Notes: generated from the letters alone by a model not told the origin. Shown: positions 43,840-52,480, counted from the stretch's first letter. The stretch is 64,000 bases of DNA from Lentzea guizhouensis (GCF_001701025.1 NZ_CP016793.1:186001-250000), one strand, 5' to 3'. Made by a program: numbers and translations.

Positions 43840-44322
43840 GGCCATGCGTTCGCCGAGGCGACGGGTGAGCTCGGCGAGCTCGTCGTCGGGCACGTCCAGC
43901 ACGCCGCGAGCCGGGTCGAACACGGCCGTCTGCTGCTCCTCGTAGGGCACACCGGGCGGCAGCGGCGCCAGGTGCCAGTGGACGTGCCGGTTCGCCAGCT
44001 GGCTGCCGAGCGACAGCACGTAGAGCCGCTCGACCGGCAGCAGCTCGCTCAACGCGGTCCCCGCGCGGTGCACGACGCGGTGGATCGCCGCGTACTCGTT
44101 GGGGGTGAAGTCGCCGATGGCGTGCTCCCGGTGGTCGACCGGCGCCACCAGGAAGTGCCCGAGCACCGAGGGGAACCGGCTCGCGAACACGACGGCGACC
44201 TCGTCGCGGTGGGCGACGTGGTGTGGGTAGTCCGGGTTGCCGGCGAGGAGCTCGCAGATGAAGCACGCCCGGCGGGCGAGCGCGAGGTAGCTGTCGGCGT
44301 TCCAGGGGACGCGGGTGGTCAT
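43834..44322 (-). CDS. HIT-family nucleotide hydrolase/transferase
   Basis: A 162-residue HIT protein. The histidine triad is in NRHVHWHLAPLPPG, with N-terminal CFICELLAGNPDYPHH. Such proteins hydrolyse or transfer nucleotides from AMP-linked substrates. Its stop codon lies inside repeat motif copy 5. Confidence 0.88.
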   Translation of the reverse strand: MTTRVPWNADSYLALARRACFICELLAGNPDYPHHVAHRDEVAVVFASRFPSVLGHFLVAPVDHREHAIGDFTPNEYAAIHRVVHRAGTALSELLPVERLYVLSLGSQLANRHVHWHLAPLPPGVPYEEQQTAVFDPARGVLDVPDDELAELTRRLGERMAN

Positions 44323-44468
44323 GATCCAGCTGTACTCGGTCCTTGACAGTTGCCGTTGCGAAATATCGGGGCCTCCTGACGGACATATGCGCGCTGAGGA
44401 GCAGTCCGTCCCCCTGGAGAGGCCTCCGTCGACCAGACATCTCCACTCTTTCAGCCTGCCTCGGACAC

Positions 44469-44514
44469 CTTTGCAACGATTCTTTTGCGGTCGTCCGCAA
44501 ACGTATTTTGCAAG
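44469..44514. repeat. Palindromic repeat, copy C
   Basis: CTTTGCAACGATTCTTTTGC (44469-44488) pairs with 44495-44514 around GG-TCGT-CC. The inner CGGTCGTCCGCAAA block is identical to copy A2 and the trailing GCGGCAGGTCAG matches copy B. It lies in the 343-bp gap between the HIT start and the MerR stop (44323-44665); apart from this palindrome and motif copy 6, I see no gene there. Confidence 0.75.
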
Positions 44515-44572
44515 CGGCAGGTCAGCCGGGAGCTCATACGGTCGGCACGAAGGGAGGCGAGCCGCGCATGAG

Positions 44573-44586
44573 CCGATATATCAGTT
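44573..44586 (-). repeat. 14-bp repeat motif copy 6
   Basis: CCGATATATCAGTT on the plus strand, about 80 bp downstream of the MerR stop codon. Confidence 0.75.
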
Positions 44587-44665
44587 GTGACGAGCTCAGC
44601 GAGCTACCGCGACGACGAGCTCGTCGGCCGGCGAGCTCAACCGGACGAGCTGAGCCAGGCGAAGC

Positions 44666-45304
44666 TCAGCTGTCGGAGCCGTCGCCGATCACTTTGCGCG
44701 ACACCTGGGCGTGCGCGAGTCGTCGTACCGCCTTGATGACGGTGTCGCCGATCAGGGTGCCGACGACCATCGCCTCGATGACGTCGTCCCGCGAGCCGCG
44801 TCCCGCGATGTACTCGAGGTCGGCCTGCGCGATGATCTTCAGCCCCTCCAGGTAGGGGTCGAGCAGGTCGCGGAAGTGGTCGTGGCCGACCGAGCGGGCC
44901 ACGGTCAGGGCCGCGGCGAGCATGTGGGTCACATTGCTCTCGGTGACGTCGGCGCACTCGGTCTCACCCTGCCGCCGGAAGAAGCCTTGGACGTCCTCGA
45001 TCGCGAGCGGGTCGAGCTCGACCGCGCTCGGCTGGCTGATGGCCTCCTGGACGGCGCCGAGCTTGCTGTGCAGCGACTCGTCGCGGGTGTCGATGGCGGT
45101 GAGGACTTCCCGCACCGACGCGATCGAGAGGCCGCCGACGTCGACCAGAGCGCGCACCAGCCGCAGCCGGCGGAGGTGCTCGTCGTCGTAGTGGGCCTGG
45201 TTCGGGCTGGTCAGCACGCCGGCGGGCAGCAGTCCCTCACGCAGGTAGTACTTGATCGTCGGCACCGGGACGCCACTTCGCTTCGACAGCTCGCCAACAC
45301 GCAT
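44666..45304 (-). CDS. MerR-family transcriptional regulator
   Basis: A 212-residue regulator. MerR winged helix at the N-terminus (MRVGELSKRSGVPVPTIKYYLREGLLPAG, LRRLRLVRALVDVGGLSIASVREVL), followed by an unusual C-terminal domain of about 130 residues rather than a short effector loop. It diverges from two membrane-protein genes across GGATAG-type half-sites. Ligand unknown. Confidence 0.85.
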   Translation of the reverse strand: MRVGELSKRSGVPVPTIKYYLREGLLPAGVLTSPNQAHYDDEHLRRLRLVRALVDVGGLSIASVREVLTAIDTRDESLHSKLGAVQEAISQPSAVELDPLAIEDVQGFFRRQGETECADVTESNVTHMLAAALTVARSVGHDHFRDLLDPYLEGLKIIAQADLEYIAGRGSRDDVIEAMVVGTLIGDTVIKAVRRLAHAQVSRKVIGDGSDS

Positions 45305-45305
45305 A

Positions 45306-45347
45306 TGGATAGTGTAGCTTCCGGATAGTAGAGAGTGCCGCTATCCA
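45306..45347. promoter_or_regulatory. Candidate MerR operator
   Basis: TGGATAG (45306-45312) and CTATCCA (45341-45347) form a perfect inverted repeat, with a further GGATAG at 45322-45327 between them. It lies directly before the MerR start and 18 bp before the divergent gene. Confidence 0.5.
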
Positions 45348-45365
45348 TTTAGGGGGTATGTAGAG

Positions 45366-46247
45366 ATGCTTCGCACGTGGCACCGGCCGTTAGTGCTCTT
45401 CGGCTGGTCGATGGTGGCCCTGGTCCCGATCGCGCTGATCGGGCTGCTGGTCGACGACCGCATGGTGGTCAACTCGCCGATCTGGCTGAAGCCGTTCAAG
45501 TTCGCCGTGTCGCTGGCCGCCTACGCGTTCACGCTGGCATGGCTGCTGACGTACCTGAAGAGGTTCCAACGGGTCGGCTGGTGGGCGGGCACTGTGCTGG
45601 CGGCGGCCGGGGCGGCGGAGATGGTCGTCATCGTGGGCCAGGTGATCCGCGGCAGGCGCAGCCACTTCAACTACGAGACGCCGCTCGACATCGCGCTGTT
45701 CTCGATCATGGGCTCGACGATCGTGGTGCTGTGGGTCACCCATGCGATCGTCGCGATCCTGTTGTGGCGCACCGAGATCGAGAACCAGGCGCTCAAGTGG
45801 TCGATCCGGCTCAGCCTCGTGATCTCGTTCCTCGGCCTGGGCGTCGGCTTCCTGATGACCAGCCCGAAGCCCGGCCAGGCGCTGGACGGCGACACTCTCG
45901 GCTCACACACGGTCGGCGCGCCCGACGGCGGCGCCTACATGGCGCTCACCGGGTGGAGCACCGAGCACGGCGACCTGCGGGTCGGCCACTTCGTCGGCAT
46001 GCACGCGCTGCAGGTGCTGCCGGTCCTGATCGCACTCCTCGGCCGCCGCGCCAACGCGAAGCTCGCATGGGTGCTCAGCGGGTCGTTCCTGGGGATCTTC
46101 CTGCTCGTGACCTGGCAGGCGTTGCGCGGTCAGTCGTTGGTCCAGCCCGACAGCACGACCCTGCTCGCACTGGCCGGCATCGTCGTCGCGACCGCACTCG
46201 GCGTGGTGTGGGCGCGTGAATCCAAGAAGGAGCTCGTTCCCGCATGA
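45366..46247 (+). CDS. Multi-pass membrane protein, hypothetical
   Basis: A 293-residue protein with about seven transmembrane helices. Notable conserved-looking motifs are NSPIWLKPFKFAVSLAAYAFTLAWLL, RGRRSHFNYETPLDIALFSIMG and DLRVGHFVGMHALQVLPVL, the last with His residues that could bind a cofactor. No function can be assigned. It overlaps the next gene by 4 nt (ATGA) and is probably under the divergent MerR. Confidence 0.65.
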   Translation: MLRTWHRPLVLFGWSMVALVPIALIGLLVDDRMVVNSPIWLKPFKFAVSLAAYAFTLAWLLTYLKRFQRVGWWAGTVLAAAGAAEMVVIVGQVIRGRRSHFNYETPLDIALFSIMGSTIVVLWVTHAIVAILLWRTEIENQALKWSIRLSLVISFLGLGVGFLMTSPKPGQALDGDTLGSHTVGAPDGGAYMALTGWSTEHGDLRVGHFVGMHALQVLPVLIALLGRRANAKLAWVLSGSFLGIFLLVTWQALRGQSLVQPDSTTLLALAGIVVATALGVVWARESKKELVPA

Positions 46248-46693
46248 CCGCCACCCTGTTCGACCTGACGTTCCTGGTCGCCGCGCCGTTCTGGGCGCTC
46301 ATGATCTTCGTTCCCAAGTGGAGCTGGACGCGGAGGATCGCCGAGTCGTACCTGATCGTCCTGCCGCCGGCCCTGATCTACATCGTGTTGCTGATCCCGG
46401 AGTTCTTCACCGTGCTGCCGCTGGTCACCCAGCCGGAGATCGGGCCGCTGGCGGAGTACCTGGCCACGGAACCCGGCACGGCGCTGGTGTGGGCGCACAT
46501 GCTCGCGTGGGACCTGTTCGTCGGGCGCTGGATCTACCTGGAGGGGCGTCGGCTGAACGTCCACCCGCTGGTGATGGCACCCGTTCTGGTGATCACGATC
46601 CTGCTGGCCCCCGTCGCGTTGCCGCTGTTCCTGATCATCCGCAAGCTGTGTGACACAACGAACAGGGGCGCCACTGTGGTTACCGGTCAGTAA
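46244..46693 (+). CDS. ABA4-like membrane protein
   Basis: A 149-residue protein with four transmembrane helices. FDLTFLVAAPFWALMIFVPKWSWTRRI and VWAHMLAWDLFVGRWIYLEGRRL match the ABA4-like family, named for the plant neoxanthin-synthesis protein. Its bacterial function is unknown. Translationally coupled to the preceding membrane protein. Confidence 0.8.
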   Translation: MTATLFDLTFLVAAPFWALMIFVPKWSWTRRIAESYLIVLPPALIYIVLLIPEFFTVLPLVTQPEIGPLAEYLATEPGTALVWAHMLAWDLFVGRWIYLEGRRLNVHPLVMAPVLVITILLAPVALPLFLIIRKLCDTTNRGATVVTGQ

Positions 46694-46724
46694 CTTGGGC
46701 TAGAGTTGGCGTTACCGACCGGTA
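46679..46724. promoter_or_regulatory. Candidate operators and promoter of the fadAB operon
   Basis: GTTACCGGTCAGTAAC (46679-46694) and TTACCGACCGGTA (46712-46724) are two related palindromes. TTACCG (46680) and TAGAGT (46701-46706) could be -35 and -10 elements between and within them. TetR-type FadR/KstR-like regulators use palindromes of this sort in actinobacterial beta-oxidation promoters; the specific regulator is not identified. Confidence 0.5.
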
Positions 46725-46784
46725 GGGATGTCGCGCTCCCCTGCCGGAGTGGACAGAGTTGTCACCACAAGTGGAGGAGACGCC

Positions 46785-48002
46785 GTGGCCGCACCAGCAG
46801 CGCCGGCACGCGTTCGGAACGTGGTCTTCGTCGAAGGCGTCCGCACGCCGTTCGGCAAGGCCGGCCCCAAGGGGATTTTCGCCGAGACCCGTGCCGACGA
46901 CCTCATCGTGAAGGTCATCCGTGAGCTGCTGCGCAGGCACCCCGAGCTGCCGCCGGAGCGCGTCGACGAGGTCGCCATCGCCGCGACCACGCAGACCGGT
47001 GACCAGGGCCTGACGATCGGCCGGACCGCGGCGCTGCTCGCGGGCCTGCCGAAGTCGGTGCCCGGCTACGCCATCGACCGCATGTGCGCGGGCGCGATGA
47101 CCGCCGTCACCACGGCGGCGAGCGGCATCGCGTTCGGCGCGTACGACGTCGTGATCGCCGGCGGTGTCGAGCACATGGGCCGCCACCCGATGGGCGAGGG
47201 CGTCGACCCCAACCCGCGCTTCCTGTCGGACAAGATCGTCGACCCGAGCGCGCTGGTCATGGGTCAGACCGCGGAGAACCTGCACGACCGGTTCCCCGAG
47301 ATCACCAAGGACCGGGCGGACGCCTACGCCGCCGCGTCGCAGGCCAAGTACGCCGCCGCGCTCGCCGCGGGCAAGATCGGCCCGGAGCTGGTGCCGGTCG
47401 CGACCCGGTCCGCCGAGCACGGCTGGGGTCTCGCGACGGCCGACGAGCCGCCGCGTCCCGGCACCACGGTCGAGGACCTGGGCAAGCTCAAGACGCCGTT
47501 CCGCCCGCACGGCCGGGTCACCGCGGGCAACGCGGCCGGCCTGAACGACGGCGCGACCGGCTGCATCCTCGCCGAGGAGGAGACCGCGCGTGAGCTCGGC
47601 CTGCCGATCGGCATGCGGATGGTGGGCTACTCGTTCCTGGGTGTCGACCCGTCGGTGATGGGCGTCGGTCCCGTCCCCGCCACCGAAAAGGCCCTCGAAC
47701 GGGCCGGTCTGTCCATCGAGGACATCGGCCTGTTCGAGATCAACGAGGCGTTCGCCGTGCAGGTGCTGGCGTTCCTCGACCACTTCAAGATCGCCGAGGA
47801 CGACCCGCGCGTGAACCAGTGGGGCGGCGCGATCGCGACCGGCCACCCGCTGGCCTCGTCCGGCGTGCGCCTGATGACGCAGCTGTCGCGTCAGTTCGCC
47901 GAGCGTCCTGACGTGCGCTACGGCCTCACCACCATGTGCATCGGCATCGGCATGGGCGGGACCGTTATCTGGGAAAACCCGAACTGGAGTGGCGAGAAGT
48001 GA
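46785..48002 (+). CDS. fadA: Acetyl-CoA C-acyltransferase (thiolase)
   Basis: A 405-residue thiolase. The acyl-accepting Cys101 is in IDRMCAGAMTA; the C-terminal motifs NEAFAVQVLAF, GGAIATGHPLASSG and the second cysteine in MCIGIGMGG are intact. It releases acetyl-CoA at the end of each beta-oxidation cycle. GTG 46785 is preceded by GGAGGAG. It overlaps fadB by 4 nt (GTGA). Confidence 0.93.
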   Translation: MAAPAAPARVRNVVFVEGVRTPFGKAGPKGIFAETRADDLIVKVIRELLRRHPELPPERVDEVAIAATTQTGDQGLTIGRTAALLAGLPKSVPGYAIDRMCAGAMTAVTTAASGIAFGAYDVVIAGGVEHMGRHPMGEGVDPNPRFLSDKIVDPSALVMGQTAENLHDRFPEITKDRADAYAAASQAKYAAALAAGKIGPELVPVATRSAEHGWGLATADEPPRPGTTVEDLGKLKTPFRPHGRVTAGNAAGLNDGATGCILAEEETARELGLPIGMRMVGYSFLGVDPSVMGVGPVPATEKALERAGLSIEDIGLFEINEAFAVQVLAFLDHFKIAEDDPRVNQWGGAIATGHPLASSGVRLMTQLSRQFAERPDVRYGLTTMCIGIGMGGTVIWENPNWSGEK

Positions 48003-50107
48003 CCATCACCGCTGAGGAAGCAAAGGCGATCTTCCCCGATGAGGTCGTCACCCACGCCAAGACGCGTCTGATCAACGTCCCCGGCCTCGACAAGCCGGTC
48101 GCGTTCATCACGATCGACAACGGCCTGGACCACACCCGCCCGTCGACGTTCGGCCCGCAGTCGCTGGTGTCGCTGGGTGCCGCGTTCGACGAGGCCCACG
48201 CCGCCGGACCGGCCGCCATCGCGGTGACCGGCAAGCCGTTCATCTTCGCCGTGGGCGCGGACCTGACGGCCGTCGAGCAGGCGACCGACCGCTCGCAGGG
48301 CGTGACGATCGGCAAGCTGGGCCACGACGTCTTCAAGAAGTTCACCGACTCGGACATCCCGACCTTCGCCTTCGTCAACGGCGCGGTCATGGGCGGTGGC
48401 CTCGAGCTCGCGCTGTCGTGCCACTACCGCACGCTCGCGTCGAACGCGGCCGCGATCGCGCTGCCCGAGGTGTTCCTGGGCCTGTTCCCGGGCTGGGGCG
48501 GCACGCAGCTGCTGCCGAACCTGATCGGCGCCAACGACGCCGTGACGGTGATCTTCGAGAACGCGTTGAACCAGAACAAGATGCTCAAGCCGGCCGACGC
48601 GCTGAAGCTGGGCATCGCGGACGTGCTGTTCGACTCCGCCGACTACCTGGAGCAGTCGCTGCTGTGGCTGTCCGGTGTCGTGCGTGGCGAGATCACGGTG
48701 CCGCGCAAGGAGATCGACCGCGGCGAGGCGTGGGACGCCGCCGTCGCGCGGGCCAAGGCGATCGTGCACGGCAAGACCAAGGGCGCGGCTCCCGGTGCGG
48801 AGAAGGCGCTGGAGCTGCTGGAGCTGGCGCGCTCGAACGACCTGGAGTCCGGCTACACCGCCGAGACCGAGGGCCTCGCGGACCTCGTCATGAGCGACGA
48901 GCTGCGCGCGGGCCTGTACTCGTTCAACCTGGTGCAGAAGCGCGCGAAGCGACCGGCGGGTGCTCCCGACAAGTCGCTGGCGCGCAAGGTCACCAAGGTC
49001 GGTGTCGTCGGCGCGGGCCTGATGGCCTCGCAGATGGCGCTGCTGTTCATCCGCCGCCTGCACGTGCCGGTCGTGCTGACCGACATCGACCAGGCGCGCG
49101 TGGACAAGGGCGTCGGCTACGTCCACGCCGAGATCGACAAGCTGGCCGGCAAGTCCCGCATCTCGCCGGACGAGGCCAACCGGCTCAAGGCGCTGGTGTC
49201 CGGCTCGCTGGACAAGGCCGCGTTCGCCGACGCCGACTTCGTGATCGAGGCCGTGTTCGAGGACCTCGCCGTGAAGCAGCAGGTGTTCGCCGAGGTCGAG
49301 GAGCACGTCTCCCCCGAGGCCATCCTCGCCACGAACACCTCGTCGCTGTCGATCACGGACATGGCGTCGAAGCTCAAGCACCCCGAGCGGGTCGTGGGCT
49401 TCCACTTCTTCAACCCGGTCGCGGTCATGCCGCTGCTGGAGATCGTGCGCGCCGAGCAGACCGACGACGCCACGCTGGCCACGGCGTTCGCGGTGGGCAA
49501 GCAGCTGAAGAAGTCGTCCGTGCTGGTGAAGGACGCGCCCGCGTTCGTCGTGAACCGCCTGCTGACCCGCTTCATGGGCGAGGTCATCAAGTCGGTCGAC
49601 GAGGGCACGTCGTTCGAGGTCGCCGACAAGGCCACCGAGCCGCTGGGCCTGCCGATGTCGCCGATGATCCTGCTGCAGCTGGTCGGTTCCGCCGTCGCGC
49701 TGCACGTGTCGGAGACGATGCACGGTGCGTTCCCCGACCGGTTCTCGGTGTCGGAGAACATGAAGAAGTTCGTGGCCGCGGGCAAGGGCGCCGTCTGGCA
49801 GTGGGACTCCTCCGGCAACCAGACCGTGGACCCCGAGGTCCAGGCGCTCTGGGAGTTCGGCGACACCCCGCTGACCGGTGACGAGGTGAAGAACCGCGCG
49901 CTGGAGGCGTTGGCCGAGGAAATCCGGATCATGCTCGACGAGGGCGTGGTCGCGGAGGCGCAGGACATCGACCTGTGCATGCTCCTGGGCGCCGGGTGGC
50001 CGTTCTGGCTGGGCGGCATCACGCCGTACCTGGACCGCACGGGCATCTCGGAGAAGGTGACCGGCAAGCGGTTCCTGGCGCCGGGCGTGGCTTCGGTCCC
50101 CGCCTAG
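47999..50107 (+). CDS. fadB: Beta-oxidation multifunctional enzyme FadB (enoyl-CoA hydratase/3-hydroxyacyl-CoA dehydrogenase)
   Basis: A 702-residue enzyme. N-terminal crotonase domain (GADLTAVEQA, AFVNGAVMGGGLELALSCHYR, PEVFLGLFPGWGGTQLLP) with the catalytic Glu residues; then the dehydrogenase with NAD motif VGVVGAGLMASQMA near 337, ATNTSSLSI, HFFNPVAVMPLLEIV and the C-terminal domain (DAPAFVVNRLLTRFMGE). It converts enoyl-CoA to 3-ketoacyl-CoA for the coupled thiolase. A strong terminator follows. Confidence 0.93.
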   Translation: MTITAEEAKAIFPDEVVTHAKTRLINVPGLDKPVAFITIDNGLDHTRPSTFGPQSLVSLGAAFDEAHAAGPAAIAVTGKPFIFAVGADLTAVEQATDRSQGVTIGKLGHDVFKKFTDSDIPTFAFVNGAVMGGGLELALSCHYRTLASNAAAIALPEVFLGLFPGWGGTQLLPNLIGANDAVTVIFENALNQNKMLKPADALKLGIADVLFDSADYLEQSLLWLSGVVRGEITVPRKEIDRGEAWDAAVARAKAIVHGKTKGAAPGAEKALELLELARSNDLESGYTAETEGLADLVMSDELRAGLYSFNLVQKRAKRPAGAPDKSLARKVTKVGVVGAGLMASQMALLFIRRLHVPVVLTDIDQARVDKGVGYVHAEIDKLAGKSRISPDEANRLKALVSGSLDKAAFADADFVIEAVFEDLAVKQQVFAEVEEHVSPEAILATNTSSLSITDMASKLKHPERVVGFHFFNPVAVMPLLEIVRAEQTDDATLATAFAVGKQLKKSSVLVKDAPAFVVNRLLTRFMGEVIKSVDEGTSFEVADKATEPLGLPMSPMILLQLVGSAVALHVSETMHGAFPDRFSVSENMKKFVAAGKGAVWQWDSSGNQTVDPEVQALWEFGDTPLTGDEVKNRALEALAEEIRIMLDEGVVAEAQDIDLCMLLGAGWPFWLGGITPYLDRTGISEKVTGKRFLAPGVASVPA

Positions 50108-50116
50108 TCGCGCTTC

Positions 50117-50158
50117 GGTGATGCCCGGCTCCTGCCTCGGCGGGAGCCGGGCATCACC
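50117..50158. terminator. Strong hairpin terminator after fadB
   Basis: Perfect 16-bp stem GGTGATGCCCGGCTCC (50117-50132) with 50143-50158, loop of 10 nt. It overlaps the stop codon of the convergent small gene, so it serves both strands. Confidence 0.85.
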
Positions 50159-50471
50159 GCGTTTCGGACTGGTACTGCTCCACGCTGCCGTCGGTGCGGA
50201 TGAAGTAGGCCTCGATGTTCGTGGCCCGCAGCGTCACCTCGGAGCCCGCCACCAGGTCCCGGTAGCGCAGCAGGTCCGGAAGCCCGAGCGCCACCACGTC
50301 GAACGGGTGCTTCTGCCGCAGCATCAACGCCCGGCGCAACGCCTCGCTGAACGCCCTGCGCGGCGAGTCGTCGTCTTCGGGAACCTCCACCAGCGCGCCG
50401 TCGAGCTGACGTTCGAGCGCGGCCCGGACGCGGGCCGCCGTGCCCGAGGTCGCGATCTCCGTGAGAGTCAT
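50154..50471 (-). CDS. Small hypothetical protein
   Basis: A 105-residue soluble protein starting at ATG 50471. The C-terminal half (FDVVALGLPDLLRYRDLVAGSEVTLRATNIEAYFIRTDGSVE) looks like a folded small domain. No family recognised. Convergent with fadB and sharing its terminator. Confidence 0.55.
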   Translation of the reverse strand: MTLTEIATSGTAARVRAALERQLDGALVEVPEDDDSPRRAFSEALRRALMLRQKHPFDVVALGLPDLLRYRDLVAGSEVTLRATNIEAYFIRTDGSVEQYQSETR

Positions 50472-50530
50472 GTGTCCCGTATCGGGATAAATCACGGGAT
50501 CATTAGCCGCCCGGATGTTTCGATCTCGTC

Positions 50531-51031
50531 ATGTTCGCGCGCCCGGCAATCCTCGTCGACGTCGACGGTCCGTTGAACCCGTACGCGGCGAAGCCGACCC
50601 GGCGCCCGGCCGGCTACTCCACGCACCGCCTGCGACCTGCGGGGTTCGCGCGCCCGCTGCGGGTGTGGCTGGACCCGTCGCACGGGCCGTGGCTGCTCTC
50701 GCTCGCCGCCGCGACCGGCGCGGACCTGGTGTGGGCGACGACGTGGGAACACGAGGCGAACCAGTTCATCGGGTCCCGGCTGGGGCTGCCGGAGCTGGAG
50801 TGGATCGACTTCGGCGGCCGCGGGTCCGAGCACCGCGACGGCCTGCACGGGAAGGTCCCGGCGATCACGGCGTGGGCCGGTGAGCGGCGGATCGCGTGGC
50901 TCGACGACGAGTTCCAGCGGGGTGACGCGGCGTGGGCGGCGCGGCGGCCGGGGACGTTGCTGGTGCCGGTGTCCGCGCGGACGGGCATCGGGATCGGCCA
51001 CCTGGAGCGGGTGCTCGCGTTCCTCAGCTGA
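50531..51031 (+). CDS. HAD-like hydrolase domain protein
   Basis: A 166-residue protein with an N-terminal DxD motif (LVDVDGPLNPY), VWATTWEHEANQF and the acidic IAWLDDEF, as in the HAD_SAK_2 domain known from Swiss-army-knife RNA-repair proteins. Here it stands alone, without ligase or methyltransferase modules, so a phosphatase role is the safe reading. Confidence 0.75.
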   Translation: MFARPAILVDVDGPLNPYAAKPTRRPAGYSTHRLRPAGFARPLRVWLDPSHGPWLLSLAAATGADLVWATTWEHEANQFIGSRLGLPELEWIDFGGRGSEHRDGLHGKVPAITAWAGERRIAWLDDEFQRGDAAWAARRPGTLLVPVSARTGIGIGHLERVLAFLS

Positions 51032-51063
51032 CGATCAGCGTTTGTTCACCTCGGCCACCTACC

Positions 51064-51726
51064 GTGGCGCCCGTGGCAGTCGTCGCTCTCAGCACGCAGC
51101 GCAAAGTCGTCCTCGCGGCCGAGTTCGTCCTGGTGTTCTTCGGCCTCACGCTCGTCTACGACCTGCTGGCACGGGGCACGAGCCCCATCCCGGTGCTGCT
51201 GGTGCTGGGCGCGGCGAGCGTCTGGTACCTGCTGCGCACGCCGGCGTTCGACCGGCGGTCGCTGTGGCGGGCCGAGGCGGTCCGCGGGCAGCTGCGGCCG
51301 GTTCTGACGCTGTGGGCGGTGACCGCCGTTGTGGCGGTGGTGGTCGTGGCCGTGGTCCTGCCCGACCAGCTGTTCGCGTTGCCGCGGCAGCAGCCGTTGC
51401 TGTGGCTGGCGGTGATGGTCTTCTACCCGCTGTTCAGCGTGTACCCGCAGGAGCTGGTGTTCAGGGCGTTCCTGTTCGAACGCTACGGGCCCGCGTTCGG
51501 CAGCTGGACGGTGGCGGCGAGCGCGGTGGCGTTCGGGTTCGTGCACATCATCTTCGGCAGCTGGGTGTCGGTGGTGCTGTCGGCGGCGGGCGGCTGGATC
51601 TTCGCCACCCGCTATCGGCGGACGCAGTCGCTGCTGGTCGCGTCGATCGAGCACGCCCTGTACGGCATGCTCGTGTTCTCCGTGGGGCTCGGCCAGTTCT
51701 TCTTCCACGGCGCCGTTCAGACCTGA
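51064..51726 (+). CDS. CPBP-family intramembrane metalloprotease
   Basis: About 220 residues, six to eight TM helices. The CPBP (Rce1-like) motifs are present in altered form: PQELVFRAF has Gln-Glu instead of Glu-Glu, followed by FGFVHIIFG (FxxxH) and SIEHALYG. Related proteins cleave membrane-bound peptides or protect from bacteriocins. Two GTG starts (51064, 51073) cannot be separated. Confidence 0.8.
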   Translation: MAPVAVVALSTQRKVVLAAEFVLVFFGLTLVYDLLARGTSPIPVLLVLGAASVWYLLRTPAFDRRSLWRAEAVRGQLRPVLTLWAVTAVVAVVVVAVVLPDQLFALPRQQPLLWLAVMVFYPLFSVYPQELVFRAFLFERYGPAFGSWTVAASAVAFGFVHIIFGSWVSVVLSAAGGWIFATRYRRTQSLLVASIEHALYGMLVFSVGLGQFFFHGAVQT

Positions 51727-52127
51727 CGGACCGGCACCACCTCCACGAGGCGGTCGAGGTCGGCGAAGTCCTTCACGTTCATGGTCAGCACCGGCATGCC
51801 CGCGGCGGCCGCGGTGGCCGCGATCTGCAGGTCCATCCGGCGCGGGCGGGGTGAGCGGCCGGCCCGGCGCACCAGGGACGCCAGCTGGCCGTACACCTTG
51901 GCCTCCTCCACGCCGAACGGCAGCACCTCGAACTGCTGCTGGGCGGCGTAGAACCGCTCGGTGCGGGCGAACCGCTCGACCGGGTCGTCGGTGTCGAGCC
52001 CGAACGCCAGCTCCGCGATCGTCACGGCGCTGAGGAACGGCTGCGCCTGCGCGTACGGACCCAGCTGGACGTGTTCGAGGCGGATCAGGACACCCGTGTC
52101 GAGCAGGACGCGGCTCAGCTCTGCCAC
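51717..52127 (-). CDS. PIN-domain toxin, VapC type
   Basis: A 136-residue PIN domain. Acidic residues of the RNase site: Asp in VLLDTGVLIRLEH, Glu in TIAELAFGLD, and Asp in RRMDLQIAATA and LTMNVKDFADLDRL. VapC-type toxins cut specific RNAs, often tRNAs. GTG 52127 overlaps the antitoxin gene by 13 nt. Convergent with CPBP, overlapping by 10 nt. Confidence 0.88.
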   Translation of the reverse strand: MAELSRVLLDTGVLIRLEHVQLGPYAQAQPFLSAVTIAELAFGLDTDDPVERFARTERFYAAQQQFEVLPFGVEEAKVYGQLASLVRRAGRSPRPRRMDLQIAATAAAAGMPVLTMNVKDFADLDRLVEVVPVRQV

Positions 52128-52407
52128 GGGTCTTCCAGCGGGTCGTCCTCGCCGAAGACCTCGTCGGCCGCGCGCTGGTCTGCCTCCCAGTGCTCCGCGT
52201 CCACCGACGGCAGCCGCCGGAACGCCTCCTGCACGTCGCCGAGCCGCACCGGCTGCTCGTGCCACCGCACGTCGACGCGGTAGGGCGACAGCTGGGCGAC
52301 CGGCTTGTTGTTGCGGGTCACGACGAAGCTCTCGCCCGCCTCGACCCGCCGCATGATCTCCGCGTTGTCGTTGCGGAGCTCCCGTTGTCCGATGGCGGTG
52401 AGCGTCA
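52115..52407 (-). CDS. Phd/YefM-family antitoxin
   Basis: A 97-residue antitoxin. The N-terminal DNA-binding domain (IGQRELRNDNAEIMRRVEAGESFVVTRNNKPVAQLSPY) is of the Phd/YefM fold; the C-terminal part wraps the toxin. Repeats of GTAGCAC upstream (52408-52444) are likely autoregulatory operators. Confidence 0.88.
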
Positions 52408-52444
52408 TAGCACCAAGGTAGCACCTATTCCGCAGAAGTGCTAC
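52408..52444. promoter_or_regulatory. Candidate operator of the toxin-antitoxin pair
   Basis: GTAGCAC (52418-52424) and GTGCTAC (52438-52444) form a perfect inverted repeat; a further TAGCACC lies at 52408-52414 directly before the antitoxin start. Confidence 0.55.
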
Positions 52445-52480
52445 GGAGTAGCTACAGGCCACCGGGGATACCCGACCGGG

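Noticed and set aside
44343..44855. A 170-codon plus-strand frame in the gap between HIT and MerR
   Set aside because: It runs over the palindromic repeat and antisense to merR, and the product has no family-like sequence.
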